Below are positions 26,921 through 38,898 of a stretch of DNA of 64,000 nucleotides, piece by piece; positions within the stretch are counted from its first letter, which is position 1; every line of letters begins with the position of its first letter. The position numbers and the translations under genes are program-made. The stretch is from the NCBI RefSeq assembly GCF_900177515.1, contig NZ_FXAK01000007.1:124001-188000 (forward strand), given 5' to 3'. This DNA comes from Azospirillum oryzae. GTDB taxonomy: Bacteria; Pseudomonadota; Alphaproteobacteria; Azospirillales; Azospirillaceae. The notes beneath the pieces are model-generated. The model was not told where the DNA came from, did no database searches, and saw only the letters and a list, made by a program, of their open reading frames with translations.

Positions 26921-28641
26921 TCCACCGACGCCTTCTCGCCGCGGCCTCGATCGCCGCGAGCCTTGCCGCGCCGGTCGCCCTTCCGACGCTGGCTCATGAA
27001 GGCCATGAGCACGGCGACGCTCCCAAGCCGGTCGTCGCCACCGCCACACCGACGATGGAGACGTCCTCGTCGGACTTCGAACTGGTGGCGGTCGTCCAGG
27101 GCAAAGGCCTGCTGGTCTACCTGGACCGCTTCACCACCAACGAGCCGGTGACCGGCGCGACCGTCGAGGTCACCGCCGATGGGGAAGCCGTGACCGCCTC
27201 CCCCGTTTCCGGGGAGGAGGGCGTCTACCGCCTCGACGCCGCGTGGGTGTCGAAGCCGGGTCCGCACGAGTTGACCGTGTCGGTGACGGCGGCCGACGCC
27301 GCCGACCTGCTGATCGGCACGCTGGAGATCCCGGCGACCGTCCAGCCCGTCGAGCCCAATGGCGGGCGCGGCGTGTCGGCCATGCTCGGTCAGGTGCGGC
27401 ATGATCCTGGCCTGATGCTGGGGGCCGTCATGCTCTTCCTGCTCGGCGTGCTGACCACGGTGGCGCTGACCCAGCGGGGCCGGGCGCGCACGGTCGCCGG
27501 AGCGGCCCTGCTCGGCCTCGGCCTGTTGCTGGCCAGCGGCGCCGCTTTCGCCCATGGCGGCGAGGATCACAGCCATGCCGATGAGGCGAAGGACAAGACT
27601 CCAGGAGCAGCGGCGGCGCCGATGGCGGTGACCGGCGCGGCGGAGAGCCCGCGCAGGCTGCCGGACGGCAGCCTGTACGTGCCCAAGACGTCACAGCGCC
27701 TGCTGTCGGTGCGCACCACGGTCGCCAAGACGCAGCAGGCGGCGCAGACAGTCCAGCTGATCGGCCAGATCATCGCCGATCCGAACGGCGGCGGTCACGT
27801 CCAGGCGACCCAGAGCGGCCGCATCGAACCGGGCGAGAAGGGGTTGCCCTATGTCGGTCAGCGTGTCGAGGCCGGGCAAATCCTGGCCACCATCACGCCG
27901 GCCGTGAACGTGGTCGACCGCAGCGGCATCCAGCAGCAGATCGCCACGGTCGAGCAGGAGCTCGTCATCGCCGAGTCGCGGGTGCAGCGCCTGCGGAAGC
28001 TGGAAGGCAGCGTGCCGCAACGGGACATCGAGGAAGCGGAGGCCAACCTCAACGGCCTGCGCAAGCGCCGTGCCGCCCTGTCGCCAACCCTGACCACAAA
28101 GGAAGCCTTGCGCGCTCCCATCGCTGGGGTCGTCACCGCCAACAACGTCAAAGCCGGTCAGGTCATCGAGGGCCGCGATCAGGTCCTGTTCGAGATCGTC
28201 GATCCGTCGCGGCTGATGGTCGAGGCGGTCGCCTTCGATCCCCGGGTGGCGAACGCCATCAAGGCGGCCACGGCGACGACCGCCGACGGCACCCACCTGT
28301 CGTTGGAACTCCTCGGTTCCAGCGTGGCTTTGCGCCAGCAGGCGATCCCGCTGCTCTTCCGGATCGGCAATCCGCCGGCTGGGCTCGGCGTCGGCCAGCC
28401 GGTCCGGCTCGTCGCCCAGGTGCAGGGCACCGCATCGGGCATCGTCCTGCCGCGCCACAGCGTGGTGCGCGGCGCCGGCGGTCAGCCGATCGTCTGGCAG
28501 CACGAGTCGCCGCAGCGCTTCGTCGCCCGGCCCGTGCGCACCCAGCCGGTCGACGGCGGCACGGTGCTGGTCCTGGCGGGCATCGAGCCGGAGGCGCGCA
28601 TCGTGACCGATGGCGCCGGCCTGCTGAACCAGGTCCGGTGA
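26917..28641 (+). CDS. CusB/CzcB-like RND periplasmic adaptor with an extended N-terminus
   Basis: 574 residues, longer than the usual 380-450. Residues 1-27 are a signal peptide ending at a His-rich AHEGHEHGD. About 50-130 forms a beta-sandwich ([27 protein letters not shown]), then two hydrophobic segments ([19 protein letters not shown] and [19 protein letters not shown]) and a second His patch ([12 protein letters not shown]). The membrane-fusion core follows (about 255-574), with a coiled-coil hairpin and lipoyl/beta-barrel domains. The second hydrophobic segment plus its AFAHG end looks like an internal signal peptide, which suggests fusion of two proteins. Confidence 0.8.
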   Translation: MIHRRLLAAASIAASLAAPVALPTLAHEGHEHGDAPKPVVATATPTMETSSSDFELVAVVQGKGLLVYLDRFTTNEPVTGATVEVTADGEAVTASPVSGEEGVYRLDAAWVSKPGPHELTVSVTAADAADLLIGTLEIPATVQPVEPNGGRGVSAMLGQVRHDPGLMLGAVMLFLLGVLTTVALTQRGRARTVAGAALLGLGLLLASGAAFAHGGEDHSHADEAKDKTPGAAAAPMAVTGAAESPRRLPDGSLYVPKTSQRLLSVRTTVAKTQQAAQTVQLIGQIIADPNGGGHVQATQSGRIEPGEKGLPYVGQRVEAGQILATITPAVNVVDRSGIQQQIATVEQELVIAESRVQRLRKLEGSVPQRDIEEAEANLNGLRKRRAALSPTLTTKEALRAPIAGVVTANNVKAGQVIEGRDQVLFEIVDPSRLMVEAVAFDPRVANAIKAATATTADGTHLSLELLGSSVALRQQAIPLLFRIGNPPAGLGVGQPVRLVAQVQGTASGIVLPRHSVVRGAGGQPIVWQHESPQRFVARPVRTQPVDGGTVLVLAGIEPEARIVTDGAGLLNQVR

Positions 28642-28648
28642 GGCGGCC

Positions 28649-31600
28649 ATGTTCAACGTCCTCGTCAACACCAGCCTGCGCAACCGCCTGTTCGTGCTGG
28701 CAGCCGCCGTGCTGCTGGTCGTCTACGGCTCCTTCGTCCTCAAGGGTCTGCCGGTCGACGTCTTCCCCGATCTCAACAAGCCCACGGTCACGCTGATGAC
28801 CGAGGCCGAGGGACTGGCGCCCGAGGAGGTCGAGCAGCTGGTCACCTTCCCGATCGAGACCTCGATGAACGGCATGCCGGGCATCACCCGCGTGCGCTCG
28901 GTTTCCGGTGTCGGCCTGTCCATCGTCTTCGTCGAGTTCGACTGGGGCACCGACATCTACCGCAACCGCCAGCAGGTCGCCGAGCGTCTGGCCATCGTCC
29001 AGGGCCAGCTGCCCCCGAACGTCCGGCCGCAGATGGGGCCGATCTCCTCGATCATGGGCGAGATCATGCTGCTCGCCATGTCCGCCGAGCCGGGAACCGG
29101 CGTCGGGCCGATGGATGTCCGCGAACTCGCCGATTGGGTGGTCCGTCCCCGTTTGCTCGCCATCCCCGGCGTCAGTCAGGTCATCCCGATCGGCGGGGAA
29201 ATCCGCCAGTACCGTATCGCCCCCGACCCGGCGCGCCTGCACGACCTGGAGATCACCACCGATGAACTGGTGAAAGCGCTTCAACAGTTCTCGGCGAATA
29301 CCGGCGGCGGGTTCATCGACCAGCACAGCGAGGAGTACCTGATCCGCAACATCGGCCGGACGACCCGGCTGGAGGACCTGCGCAATCTGGTGGTTGCCTA
29401 CAAGGCCGGCCAGCCCATCCATCTGCGCCAGGTGGCCGACGTCGACTTCGCCGCCCGTGTGAAGCGCGGTGACGCCGGCGTCGACGGCAAGCCGGCCGTC
29501 ATCCTGTCCGTGCAGAAACAGCCGGGCAGTGACACGACGACGCTGACGGCCGATGTCGAGAAGGCCCTGGCCGATCTGGCGCAGTTCCTGCCGAAGGGGG
29601 TGAAGGCGAACGAGATCCTGTTCAAGCAGGCCAACTTCATCGACACCTCGATCCACAACGTCATGACGGTGCTGCAGGAGGCGGTGGTGGTGGTCGCCGT
29701 CATCCTGTTCCTGTTCCTGCTGAACGTCCGCACGACGCTGATCTCGCTGACCGCCATTCCGATCTCGATCCTGATCACCGTGCTGGTGTTCAAGGCGTTC
29801 GGCATGTCGATCAACACCATGACGCTGGGCGGCCTCGCCATCGCCATCGGCGAACTGGTCGACGATGCCGTCGTCGATGTGGAGAACATCTACCGCCGCC
29901 TCGGCGAGAACCGGCGGGCCGGCAACCCGCGGCCGATCCTGGAGGTGGTGGCGGCGGCCTCGCAGGAGGTGCGCTCCGGCATCGTCTACGCCACGATCAT
30001 CATCATCCTGGTGTTCGTCCCGCTGTTCGCCCTGTCCGGCATCGAGGGACGGCTGTTCGCGCCGCTGGGCGTGGCCTACATCGTCTCGATCCTCGCCAGC
30101 CTGGTCACCGCCATCACCGTCACCCCGGTACTGTCCTACTACCTGCTGCCCAAGCTGAAGCGGCTCGACGAGCATGACAGCTGGCTGGTGCGGCGGCTGA
30201 AAGCCGGCAACGCACGGCTGCTCGGTTGGGCGTTTGCCAATCCGGGCACCCTCTTCGCCGTCGTAGGCTCCGCCGTGGTGATCGCCGCGGCCACGGTGCC
30301 GAGCCTGCCACGCGCCTTCCTGCCGCCCTTCAACGAGGGCACGCTGACGATCTCCATGGTGCTGAACCCCGGCATCTCGCTGGCCGAGTCGAACCGCGTC
30401 GGTCTCGCCGCCGAGAAGCTGATCATGCAGGTGCCGGAGGTGGCGTCGGTCGGCCGCCGCACCGGCCGTGCCGAACTCGACGAGCACGCGGAAGGCGTCC
30501 ATTCCAGCGAGATCGACGTCGACCTGATGCCGTCCGCGCGCAGCCGTTCCGCGGTGTTGGCCGACGTGCGGGCACGGCTGGCTGCCCTGCCGGTGTCGGT
30601 CAACATCGGCCAGCCGATCTCGCACCGGCTCGACCATATGCTGTCCGGCGTCCGCGCCCAGATCGCCCTGAAGGTCTATGGCGAGGATCTGGACACCCTG
30701 CGCAGCCTCGCCGGGCAACTGCAGCAGACGCTGACGGCGATCCCCGGGCTGGTCGACCTGCAGATCGAGAAGCAGGTCCGCATCCCGCAGGTGCAGGTCG
30801 TGATCGACTATGAGCGGGCTTCCCTCTACGGCGTCACCCCGGCGATGGCGACGGAGGCGCTGGAGAGCCTGTCCAACGGGCGGGTGGTGTCGGAGATCGT
30901 CGACGGCACGCGGCGCTTCGACGTCGTGCTGCGGCTCTCCGACGAGGACCGCACCACCAGCGGCTTGGCCAACCTGCTGGTCGAGACCCCGGCGGGGCGG
31001 GTGCCGCTCAGCCTGTTCGCCAGTGTCGAGGAGACCGACGGTCCGAACCAGATCCTGCGGGAGAACGGCAAGCGCCGCATCGTCATCCTCGGCAACAGCG
31101 ACGGCAAGACGGACATGGCGCAGATCGTCGCGGGCATCCGTGAGGTGGTCGGCCGCTCTTCGCTGCCGCCCGGCTACTTCACCAGCCTGGAGGGCACCTT
31201 CCAGGCGCAGGAGGAAGCGTCCAAGACCATCGCGGCGCTGTCGATGGTGTCGCTGGCGATGATCTTCCTGGTGCTCTACAGCCGCTACCGCTCCGCGGTG
31301 CTGACGCTGATCATCATGGGCAACGTGCCGCTGGCCCTGATCGGCAGCGTCGCGGCGCTGTGGATCGCCGGACAGCCGCTGTCGGTCGCCTCGATGATCG
31401 GTTTCATCACCCTGACCGGCATCAGCACGCGCAACGGCATCCTGAAGGTCAGCCATTACATCAACCTGGTCCTGCACGAGGGCGAGAGCTTCGGCAAGGC
31501 CATGGTGATCCGCGGCAGCCAGGAGCGGCTGACCCCGGTGCTGATGACGGCCCTGTCGGCCGGCGTTGCCCTGGTGCCGCTGATGATCGGCGCCGACGCC

Positions 31601-31774
31601 CCGGGCAAGGAGATCCTCCACCCGGTCGCCGTCACCATCTTCGGCGGCCTGGTCAGCGCCACCCTGCTCGACACGGTCCTGACCCCCGTCCTCTTCCTCA
31701 GGCTCGGCGGGAAGCCGCTCAGGCATCTGGTCGATGCCCAAGCCGGCTCGCTGCGTCCGGCCGAGGCCTACTGA
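28649..31774 (+). CDS. CusA/CzcA-family heavy-metal RND efflux pump
   Basis: 1041 residues, full length for an HME-RND pump. The start [22 protein letters not shown] and [35 protein letters not shown] are typical of CusA/CzcA. Helix IV reads [25 protein letters not shown], providing the acidic residues of the proton relay. The large periplasmic loops and the second six-helix half ([26 protein letters not shown]) are complete. The surrounding genes suggest Cu(I) as substrate, but zinc or cobalt cannot be ruled out from sequence. It starts eight bases after the adaptor gene. Confidence 0.9.
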   Translation: MFNVLVNTSLRNRLFVLAAAVLLVVYGSFVLKGLPVDVFPDLNKPTVTLMTEAEGLAPEEVEQLVTFPIETSMNGMPGITRVRSVSGVGLSIVFVEFDWGTDIYRNRQQVAERLAIVQGQLPPNVRPQMGPISSIMGEIMLLAMSAEPGTGVGPMDVRELADWVVRPRLLAIPGVSQVIPIGGEIRQYRIAPDPARLHDLEITTDELVKALQQFSANTGGGFIDQHSEEYLIRNIGRTTRLEDLRNLVVAYKAGQPIHLRQVADVDFAARVKRGDAGVDGKPAVILSVQKQPGSDTTTLTADVEKALADLAQFLPKGVKANEILFKQANFIDTSIHNVMTVLQEAVVVVAVILFLFLLNVRTTLISLTAIPISILITVLVFKAFGMSINTMTLGGLAIAIGELVDDAVVDVENIYRRLGENRRAGNPRPILEVVAAASQEVRSGIVYATIIIILVFVPLFALSGIEGRLFAPLGVAYIVSILASLVTAITVTPVLSYYLLPKLKRLDEHDSWLVRRLKAGNARLLGWAFANPGTLFAVVGSAVVIAAATVPSLPRAFLPPFNEGTLTISMVLNPGISLAESNRVGLAAEKLIMQVPEVASVGRRTGRAELDEHAEGVHSSEIDVDLMPSARSRSAVLADVRARLAALPVSVNIGQPISHRLDHMLSGVRAQIALKVYGEDLDTLRSLAGQLQQTLTAIPGLVDLQIEKQVRIPQVQVVIDYERASLYGVTPAMATEALESLSNGRVVSEIVDGTRRFDVVLRLSDEDRTTSGLANLLVETPAGRVPLSLFASVEETDGPNQILRENGKRRIVILGNSDGKTDMAQIVAGIREVVGRSSLPPGYFTSLEGTFQAQEEASKTIAALSMVSLAMIFLVLYSRYRSAVLTLIIMGNVPLALIGSVAALWIAGQPLSVASMIGFITLTGISTRNGILKVSHYINLVLHEGESFGKAMVIRGSQERLTPVLMTALSAGVALVPLMIGADAPGKEILHPVAVTIFGGLVSATLLDTVLTPVLFLRLGGKPLRHLVDAQAGSLRPAEAY

Positions 31775-31816
31775 TCCACCCGTTCACCCGTTTCCAATCC
31801 AGAAGGAAAGCCTATC

Positions 31817-32209
31817 GTGAAGTTCTCGACCCTCCTCGTCGCCGCCGCCCTGGTCGCCGCCCCGGTCCCGGCCTTTGCCGACGGCGCCAAGACCGGCACC
31901 CATGGCGGCCCCCGCACCGACGCCGGCCCGTACCATGCCGAGCTCGTGCTCCAGGGCAACGACGTCGTCCTGTACGTGACCGACGGCGCGGACAAGCCGG
32001 TCGACGTGACCGGCGCCAAGGCCGAGGCCACCATCCTGGCCAACAAGCAGACCCAGAAGGTCACGCTGGAGCCGGCAGGCGCCAATGCGCTCAAGGGAAA
32101 GGCCAAGCTGGGCGAGTCCCACGACAGCGTGAAGGTGGTCACCGCCCTGACCATGCCCGGCCAGAAGCCGGTTCAGGCCCGCTTTGAGGTGGGCCACGCC
32201 GGCCACTGA
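31817..32209 (+). CDS. Small periplasmic protein of metal efflux loci
   Basis: 130 residues with a signal peptide (STLLVAAALVAAPVPAFA). The mature domain has the pattern of an all-beta fold (YHAELVLQGNDVVLYVTD, then KAEATILANKQTQKVTLEP) and ends in VGHAGH. Such small proteins commonly follow CusCBA-like operons, but the role is unknown. It is 42 bases downstream of the pump gene. A 13-bp-arm hairpin at 32218-32250 follows. Confidence 0.65.
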   Translation: MKFSTLLVAAALVAAPVPAFADGAKTGTHGGPRTDAGPYHAELVLQGNDVVLYVTDGADKPVDVTGAKAEATILANKQTQKVTLEPAGANALKGKAKLGESHDSVKVVTALTMPGQKPVQARFEVGHAGH

Positions 32210-32217
32210 GACCCCAA

Positions 32218-32250
32218 GGGTGGCATGAGGATCACCGCCTCATGCCACCC
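32218..32250 (+). terminator. Hairpin downstream of the RND operon
   Basis: The 13-bp arms GGGTGGCATGAGG and its reverse complement enclose a 7-base loop. There is no T-run, so it may act as an attenuator or mRNA 3' stabiliser before the cytochrome c gene. Confidence 0.5.
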
Positions 32251-32268
32251 CGAACGAGGAGACGCGCG

Positions 32269-32385
32269 ATGAGCGCCAAGAAGAAACTCGCCACGCCGGC
32301 GGCGGCCTCGCTGATCCCAGGTCAACGCCCAGGGCAACGCCTGGAAGCCGTTCCAGTCATGACGCATCGGGGGAAGCGGCCGTGA
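32269..32385 (+). CDS. Tiny ORF, probable frameshifted remnant
   Basis: 38 codons behind CGAGGAG at a good distance, with its TGA overlapping the GTG start of the cytochrome c gene (GTGA). The first 16 residues (MSAKKKLATPAAASLI) look protein-like. After that a different frame reads QVNAQGNAWKPFQS and then stops, which seems the more natural end. A one-base indel near 32317 would join them into a protein of about 31 residues. I do not recognise it. Confidence 0.35.
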   Translation: MSAKKKLATPAAASLIPGQRPGQRLEAVPVMTHRGKRP

Positions 32386-32843
32386 AAAAGGCGTTGAAGG
32401 CCGGCATCGGCTTGACTCTGGCCGCTGCAGTCGCGGTGGCTGGCGCGGTCATGCTCGTCGGTCCGACGGCGGGCGCCGACCCGACCGATGCCGCGCAGGT
32501 CGCCCGAGGGAGGGTGGTGTACGCCGAGCAGTGCGCGTCGTGCCACGGGGTTCGGCTCGAGGGTCAGCCGAACTGGCAGAGCCGCAAGCCCGACGGCCGT
32601 CTGCCGGCGCCCCCTCATGACGCTTCCGGCCATACGTGGCACCACCCGGACGCGGATCTCTTCAAGATCACCAAACAAGGCATCGCCGCGTTCGCTCCGC
32701 CCGGCTACAGCAGCGACATGCCGGCGTTCGGCAACAGCTTGAGCGACGCCGACATATGGGCCGTTCTGGCCTTCATCAAAAGCTCCTGGCCGGAGGAAAT
32801 CCGTCGCCGCCACACCGCGATGAGCGAGCGGTCGAAGAACTGA
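32382..32843 (+). CDS. Single-heme c-type cytochrome
   Basis: 153 residues. A signal anchor (GIGLTLAAAVAVAGAVMLV) is followed by the heme-binding motif CASCH near residue 49 and a distal Met in SSDMPAFGN near residue 112, the class I cytochrome c layout. A His-rich loop (HDASGHTWHHPDADLF) lies between them. It may donate or accept electrons for periplasmic copper redox chemistry or the oxidase-like genes upstream. The next gene begins after a CueR-like operator. Confidence 0.8.
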   Translation: MKKALKAGIGLTLAAAVAVAGAVMLVGPTAGADPTDAAQVARGRVVYAEQCASCHGVRLEGQPNWQSRKPDGRLPAPPHDASGHTWHHPDADLFKITKQGIAAFAPPGYSSDMPAFGNSLSDADIWAVLAFIKSSWPEEIRRRHTAMSERSKN

Positions 32844-32874
32844 GGAGAGGAAGTCGTCAGCCTGCACAGCGGGA

Positions 32875-32905
32875 TTGACCTTCCGGTCACTGGAAGGCGG
32901 AGCAT
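32875..32905 (+). promoter_or_regulatory. CueR-like operator/promoter of the copper ATPase gene
   Basis: TTGACC, a 19-base spacer and GAGCAT, with the dyad ACCTTCC-N7-GGAAGGC across the spacer. It matches the E. coli copA operator arm sequence almost exactly, and is the second such site in this window. The P-type ATPase ATG lies 91 bases past the -10. Confidence 0.75.
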
Positions 32906-32995
32906 GGGGTCCACAGCCGCCGCCACACCTCGAATCCGGACGGCGCCGCGCAATGCCGGAGCGTCGACGCCGGGCCTGCGAAGGGAGACGCGAAC

Positions 32996-35410
<2,415 letters not shown>

Positions 35411-35787
35411 GAACACTCCAGCTTCCTCCGAGGGATGACGAAGCCGCGGCTGCAAACGAAAAGGGCGGAGCTTTTGGTCCATGTCACAAAAAATGAGAAA
35501 GTCTGCACAATGAGATCAATGCGTTATGTGCCGCAGTTAAACAGAATCTGATAGAGCATTAAGCAAAGGATGAGAAATCGCACAGGCTTTTGCGCAAAGT
35601 TTGATAAGCGAGGTGAACATCCAGCCACTGGCGCCGTTCCACGCGACCCCGCGGGGCTTAGCCCAGTCCCGCAGGTCGCGCGTGTCGGCGCTTTTCGCAC
35701 AACTCTACTATCGCAGTGTCGGACCGGATGGAACGCCGACGATCCTGCTGCTAGCCGGCGCCGTTGGCGCGCCTTTGGCGGACGCTT
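35411..35787. other. Intergenic region, no supported gene
   Basis: 377 bases between the copper ATPase gene and higA. Bases 35460-35580 are AT-rich. Short open frames exist on the + strand, but they run antisense into higA with no family resemblance. I see nothing else here. The copper island appears to end in this stretch. Confidence 0.4.
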
Positions 35788-36123
35788 CTACGCCGCTGGT
35801 GCAGCCGAGTCGCTGCTGGCTGGCGGCGGCGCGAAAGTCGCACCAGGCGTCCAGTCAGCGATTTCCATCAAGGCGTCCCATTCATCGACGGCGGCTTGGA
35901 GGTTCATCCAGAAGCGCGGCTTGGTTCCAAGTACGATTGCCAAACGGGCCGCAGTGGTCGGATCGAGCCTTTTGTGGCCGTTTACGATCTGGCTGACGTA
36001 CTTCCGGCTCAAACCCAACGCATCCGCCATGGCAGTCACGCTGATGCGACGCGGTTCCATGTAGTGGGCCTTGAGGATTACTCCGGGCATGGTGGGACGG
36101 CGGTTTTGGCGAAGCGCAGCCAT
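35788..36123 (-). CDS. higA: HigA-family antitoxin (XRE)
   Basis: 111 residues. The start RRPTMPGVILKAHYMEPRRISV matches the HigA N-terminus, where PTHPG is usual and His is Met here. The HTH follows (MADALGLSRKYVSQIVNGHKRL), then ALGTKPRFWMNLQAAVDEWDAL, the family's conserved C-terminal helix. The ATG at 36123 overlaps the stop of a HigB remnant. The tail is Ala/Pro-rich. With the toxin decayed, this is an orphan antitoxin. Confidence 0.8.
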   Translation of the reverse strand: MAALRQNRRPTMPGVILKAHYMEPRRISVTAMADALGLSRKYVSQIVNGHKRLDPTTAARLAIVLGTKPRFWMNLQAAVDEWDALMEIADWTPGATFAPPPASSDSAAPAA

Positions 36124-36224
36124 CAGTAAGAAACCTCCAAGTCCAAAGCGGTGACATCGGTCCCGTCGAAGATGACCGTTATGCACCATTTACCCGACGA
36201 CTGCGCCAGACGGGACGTGTCGTT
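36123..36224 (-). pseudogene. HigB toxin C-terminal remnant
   Basis: 33 codons open between an in-frame TAG at 36225-36227 and a TGA that overlaps the higA ATG. The end reads GKWCITVIFDGTDVTALDLEVSY, which fits the HigB/RelE-like C-terminal pattern (GxWxLTFxFxxGDAxDVDxEDYH). The N-terminal two thirds of the toxin are missing, and the final DYH is altered. Confidence 0.5.
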
Positions 36225-36273
36225 CTACATACGTGCGGCGGCGAAAGCGTCAAGGAGAAGTCAAAGCGGAGCC

Positions 36274-36627
36274 TCACGGCCGCCGCGGCCTCCCCTGCGC
36301 TAAAGCCTCCACCTGTCGGACCGCTATTTCCAGGTCGGCGTCGGCGAGTCCATCGGCGAGGGCGAGTAGCTGGGCGCGCAGCTCCACGCGCCGGGACGAC
36401 ACCGCCGTCGTGCCCACCTCCTCGAACAAGCTACCGAGCGGCAGGTCGAGCACTCGGCCCAATTGCTCCAACGTATCGAGGCCCGGAAAGGCTCTGCCAC
36501 GTTCAAGGTTCGACACTGTCTCGACGGTGCGTGCGATAGCTTCGGCAACCTGCTCCTGGGTCAGATTGAGGGCTAAGCGGCGGGCCCGTAGCCGCGCGCC
36601 AAGAAGTTGCTTCAGGTCTCGCACCAT
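36274..36627 (-). CDS. XRE-family transcriptional regulator
   Basis: 117 residues. The HTH (LGARLRARRLALNLTQEQVAEAIARTVETVSNLERGRAF) occupies the first half, followed by LDTLEQLGRVLDLPLGSLFEEV and an Ala/Leu-rich helical C-terminus. This is the usual small Cro/CI-type repressor. I chose the ATG at 36627; a start at 36672 would add 15 residues. It is divergent from the 36781 gene, which it may control. Confidence 0.75.
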   Translation of the reverse strand: MVRDLKQLLGARLRARRLALNLTQEQVAEAIARTVETVSNLERGRAFPGLDTLEQLGRVLDLPLGSLFEEVGTTAVSSRRVELRAQLLALADGLADADLEIAVRQVEALAQGRPRRP

Positions 36628-36780
36628 AACCCGAACTGTCCTTTCGGGCACAGCACTTGACCATAGGCTCATTTTTCGGCTTATCTCCGTCACCCGTAAA
36701 ATAAGATCGGGTAAGCGGCTCCTGCGTGCGTCACTCGCCGGACGATCCCGCTTGCCCGTATAGAGGAGGCTCGGATCGGT

Positions 36781-37041
36781 ATGATTGTGACGGAAGAGTT
36801 CCTGGCGGCATGGGATCAGACGCTGGCGTGGCTGAAGGGCAGCGACCGGCAGGCTTGGGACGGGTATGAGGTTGGACAACTCCTGCAGCGGGTCGGGCTC
36901 AAATACAACTGGCGCCTGCTCACTCAGACGGACGGCACAGGTGAACGTGAGTGGCGTGAGGTCCAAATGGCATGGGCAAGAAAACTATCGGACCTCGGCG
37001 CCCCGGAAAGCTTGCTCGCAACCGTCCGTGCGGTAGAGTGA
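36781..37041 (+). CDS. Hypothetical protein, 86 residues
   Basis: A small acidic, Trp-rich protein (EFLAAWDQTLAWLKGSDRQAWDGYEVGQLLQRVGL) with no recognised domain. GAGGAGG lies upstream, but about 13 bases away. It is divergent from the XRE regulator. Nothing in the sequence suggests a specific role. Confidence 0.45.
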   Translation: MIVTEEFLAAWDQTLAWLKGSDRQAWDGYEVGQLLQRVGLKYNWRLLTQTDGTGEREWREVQMAWARKLSDLGAPESLLATVRAVE

Positions 37042-37133
37042 GGCGCTGCCGCCGGGACCGTAGCTCCGATACTAAGACGACGCTCTTGGTGGGCGGCGTT
37101 ACCGTTGGGCCTCAGTTTCAAGGGACAGCACGA

Positions 37134-37553
37134 ATGCCCCGATCGCCCACGCGCCCGGTCATCCACCGTTTGGCAACGATCAAGCCCACTCCCACCGAGC
37201 GCGATCGCTGGCTCCCGCACGCCCGGCGGCACGGCTTATCCTTGCCAGAGTACCTGCGGTTGATCGGAATGCGCACCGCTGCGTCAGCGACCATCCCAGC
37301 GCTTCCGGCGAACCGGTTCGTCGTCAGACTATCTGGCCGCCAACCGCGCGGTTGCCTCAGGCGCATACTGGACTTGGTCCAGGTGCAACGCCGTCCCATT
37401 CTTCTCTGCGGCTCGCCCAGCCCAGGCATTGGCCGGCGCATTCGGGGCCACCGGCTCACCCGGTTCCAGCCCCGCTTCCGCGACCGTTACCTTCTTCTGC
37501 CGATCCCGCCGCTGCCACATCACCGACGTTCACTGCGATCGTCTGCGCCGTGA
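37134..37553 (+). CDS. Possible MobC/relaxosome-like DNA-binding protein, C-terminus doubtful
   Basis: 139 codons. The first 55 residues (VIHRLATIKPTPTERDRWLPHARRHGLSLPEYLRLIGMRT) have the ribbon-helix-helix-like pattern of mobilisation accessory proteins (xxR-L-ExxxWxxxAxxxGLSLxEYLR). The remaining half is Arg/Pro-rich and looks out of frame, so a frameshift around 37310 is likely. The call is weak. Confidence 0.35.
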   Translation: MPRSPTRPVIHRLATIKPTPTERDRWLPHARRHGLSLPEYLRLIGMRTAASATIPALPANRFVVRLSGRQPRGCLRRILDLVQVQRRPILLCGSPSPGIGRRIRGHRLTRFQPRFRDRYLLLPIPPLPHHRRSLRSSAP

Positions 37554-37653
37554 CGGTCACCATCTGGACCGAAAGCTGTGGTGGTCTCCGTGAATTCCAC
37601 CGCCAAACGGCCTCGTTGCCCATTCACAGTGTCGGCGAACAGAGAGGGATATG

Positions 37654-38067
37654 TCACTGCTCGGAGTCGAACGGCGAAGCACTTTCTGTTTGAGTCGCTG
37701 GAATGATGCCCCGTATTCGTTTAGCCGCTTCCAGGGCCGCCGGCAGTTGGCTGACCACTTGTTCATAAAGTGCGAGCATGTCATCCTTCTCGTCCGCTGA
37801 CATGCTGTCGATGCTTTCCACGGCGAGAGCTTTCTGGCGCTTGCCCAATGGCAAGAGATCAATGACTGCCCGAAGATCCTCTCGGCGATCTGAATCATGC
37901 ATGATGTACACCGCTGCACCGGTCACTCCGCACCTAAATGCTGCGTCTGGCAACATCGACGGTATGCTGGATGCTACGCTGGCTGGTTGAGTAAAGGAAG
38001 TAACCTTGTATCTTGCCAAAGCGTCTGACTGTGCTGCGATCAGGCGCTTTGGCAATAGCAAAGTCAA
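37654..38067 (-). CDS. Hypothetical protein, up to 137 residues
   Basis: The C-terminal 75 residues (REDLRAVIDLLPLGKRQKALAVESIDSMSADEKDDMLALYEQVV...) look like a genuine helical protein. The N-terminal start is uncertain: only a TTG at 38067 opens the full frame. No family is recognised. Confidence 0.4.
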   Translation of the reverse strand: MTLLLPKRLIAAQSDALARYKVTSFTQPASVASSIPSMLPDAAFRCGVTGAAVYIMHDSDRREDLRAVIDLLPLGKRQKALAVESIDSMSADEKDDMLALYEQVVSQLPAALEAAKRIRGIIPATQTESASPFDSEQ

Positions 38068-38188
38068 AAGCGTTCGGTAACGGGCGGGAGCGCGGCCGAT
38101 ACGGGGACTGAGGAGCCATTCACCCGATCGGTGGCGATGCGTTGCTGATCACGATGCTGAAGGTTGTGAGTTACGATAAGGTATCCCC

Positions 38189-38566
38189 ATGAACGTCCTG
38201 CCCATTACGCCAATTGCCGAAACAGCGGACACTGTGACGCTGAGCCGGACCGACTATGAGGCCTTGGCTGAGTTGGTCGTCGACGCCCGGGATCTGGCTG
38301 ACGCCGACGTGGTGAAGAGTCGTCTGGCTGTTGGCGAGACGGAGGCATTCCCCTTTGAACTCGCTGAGCGGCTCCTAGACGGTGTCCATTCTGCCACTGT
38401 TTTCCGCGAGTACCGGAGCCTCACTGCGCGCGGGCTCGCAGAAGCGGCCGGCGTCGCGCCATCGTGCCTGTCGGAGATCGGGAGTGCTTGCCAGCCCGGC
38501 AGCCTTGACACGTTGGCTAAGATTGCCTCTGCGCTGCGTGTCCCGCTGGACCTGCTGGTGCGCTGA
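38189..38566 (+). CDS. XRE-type antitoxin-like regulator
   Basis: 125 residues. An N-terminal segment (VTLSRTDYEALAELVVDARDLADADVV) resembles the toxin-binding part of small HTH antitoxins. The C-terminal half is an HTH (REYRSLTARGLAEAAGVAPSCLSEIGSACQPGSLDTLAKIASALRVPLDLL). A cognate toxin normally sits upstream, but none is visible. AAGG lies at a fair distance before the ATG. Confidence 0.65.
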   Translation: MNVLPITPIAETADTVTLSRTDYEALAELVVDARDLADADVVKSRLAVGETEAFPFELAERLLDGVHSATVFREYRSLTARGLAEAAGVAPSCLSEIGSACQPGSLDTLAKIASALRVPLDLLVR

Positions 38567-38898
38567 TACTGGCTGTTCTGAACTGGAGCGGAATGGACGT
38601 CTGCTGGTGGTATGCACCAGACAGACTGTTACCTATACAGAACGAAATTCTATGTCTGGTTTATTCTACTATAGACATCTGGTTTGTCCACTTCTAACTG
38701 CGATGGTGGCATCATCGTCCCCTGTACAGCCACATGATCGAAGACACAGCCTATGCTCTGCCGATACTGGACAGTACCGCACGTCCCGTCTGTATCTCAG
38801 ATGAACCAGTCTGATGACTAGCTAGAGACACTGAAATTTCGGTGCGGTTCAAATTGGCGCTTCAAGGATAAACAGGCGAAACAGGTGGGAGCGGAAGA
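38567..38898. other. AT-richer spacer with short direct repeats before the TniQ gene
   Basis: 332 bases with no supported gene. The motif TCTGGTTT occurs twice about 27-28 bases apart near 38653-38690, and several ACAG-containing repeats lie around. These could be transposon-end binding sites or chance. GC content drops sharply here and stays low through the TniQ gene. Confidence 0.3.

Noticed and set aside
28259..31741. Open minus-strand frame of 1160 codons opposite the RND pump gene
   Set aside because: Low-complexity His/Gln/Arg/Asp-rich translation with no family match; it mirrors the codon bias of the sense gene, which is clearly CusA-like.
35570..36064. + strand open frame opposite higA
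   Set aside because: Arg/Ala-rich, antisense to a recognisable HigA gene, with no homology pattern.
37329..37523. Minus-strand 64-codon frame in the small-gene region
   Set aside because: It overlaps the MobC-like frame and has no ribosome binding site or clear family; it could be debris, but there is not enough to call.
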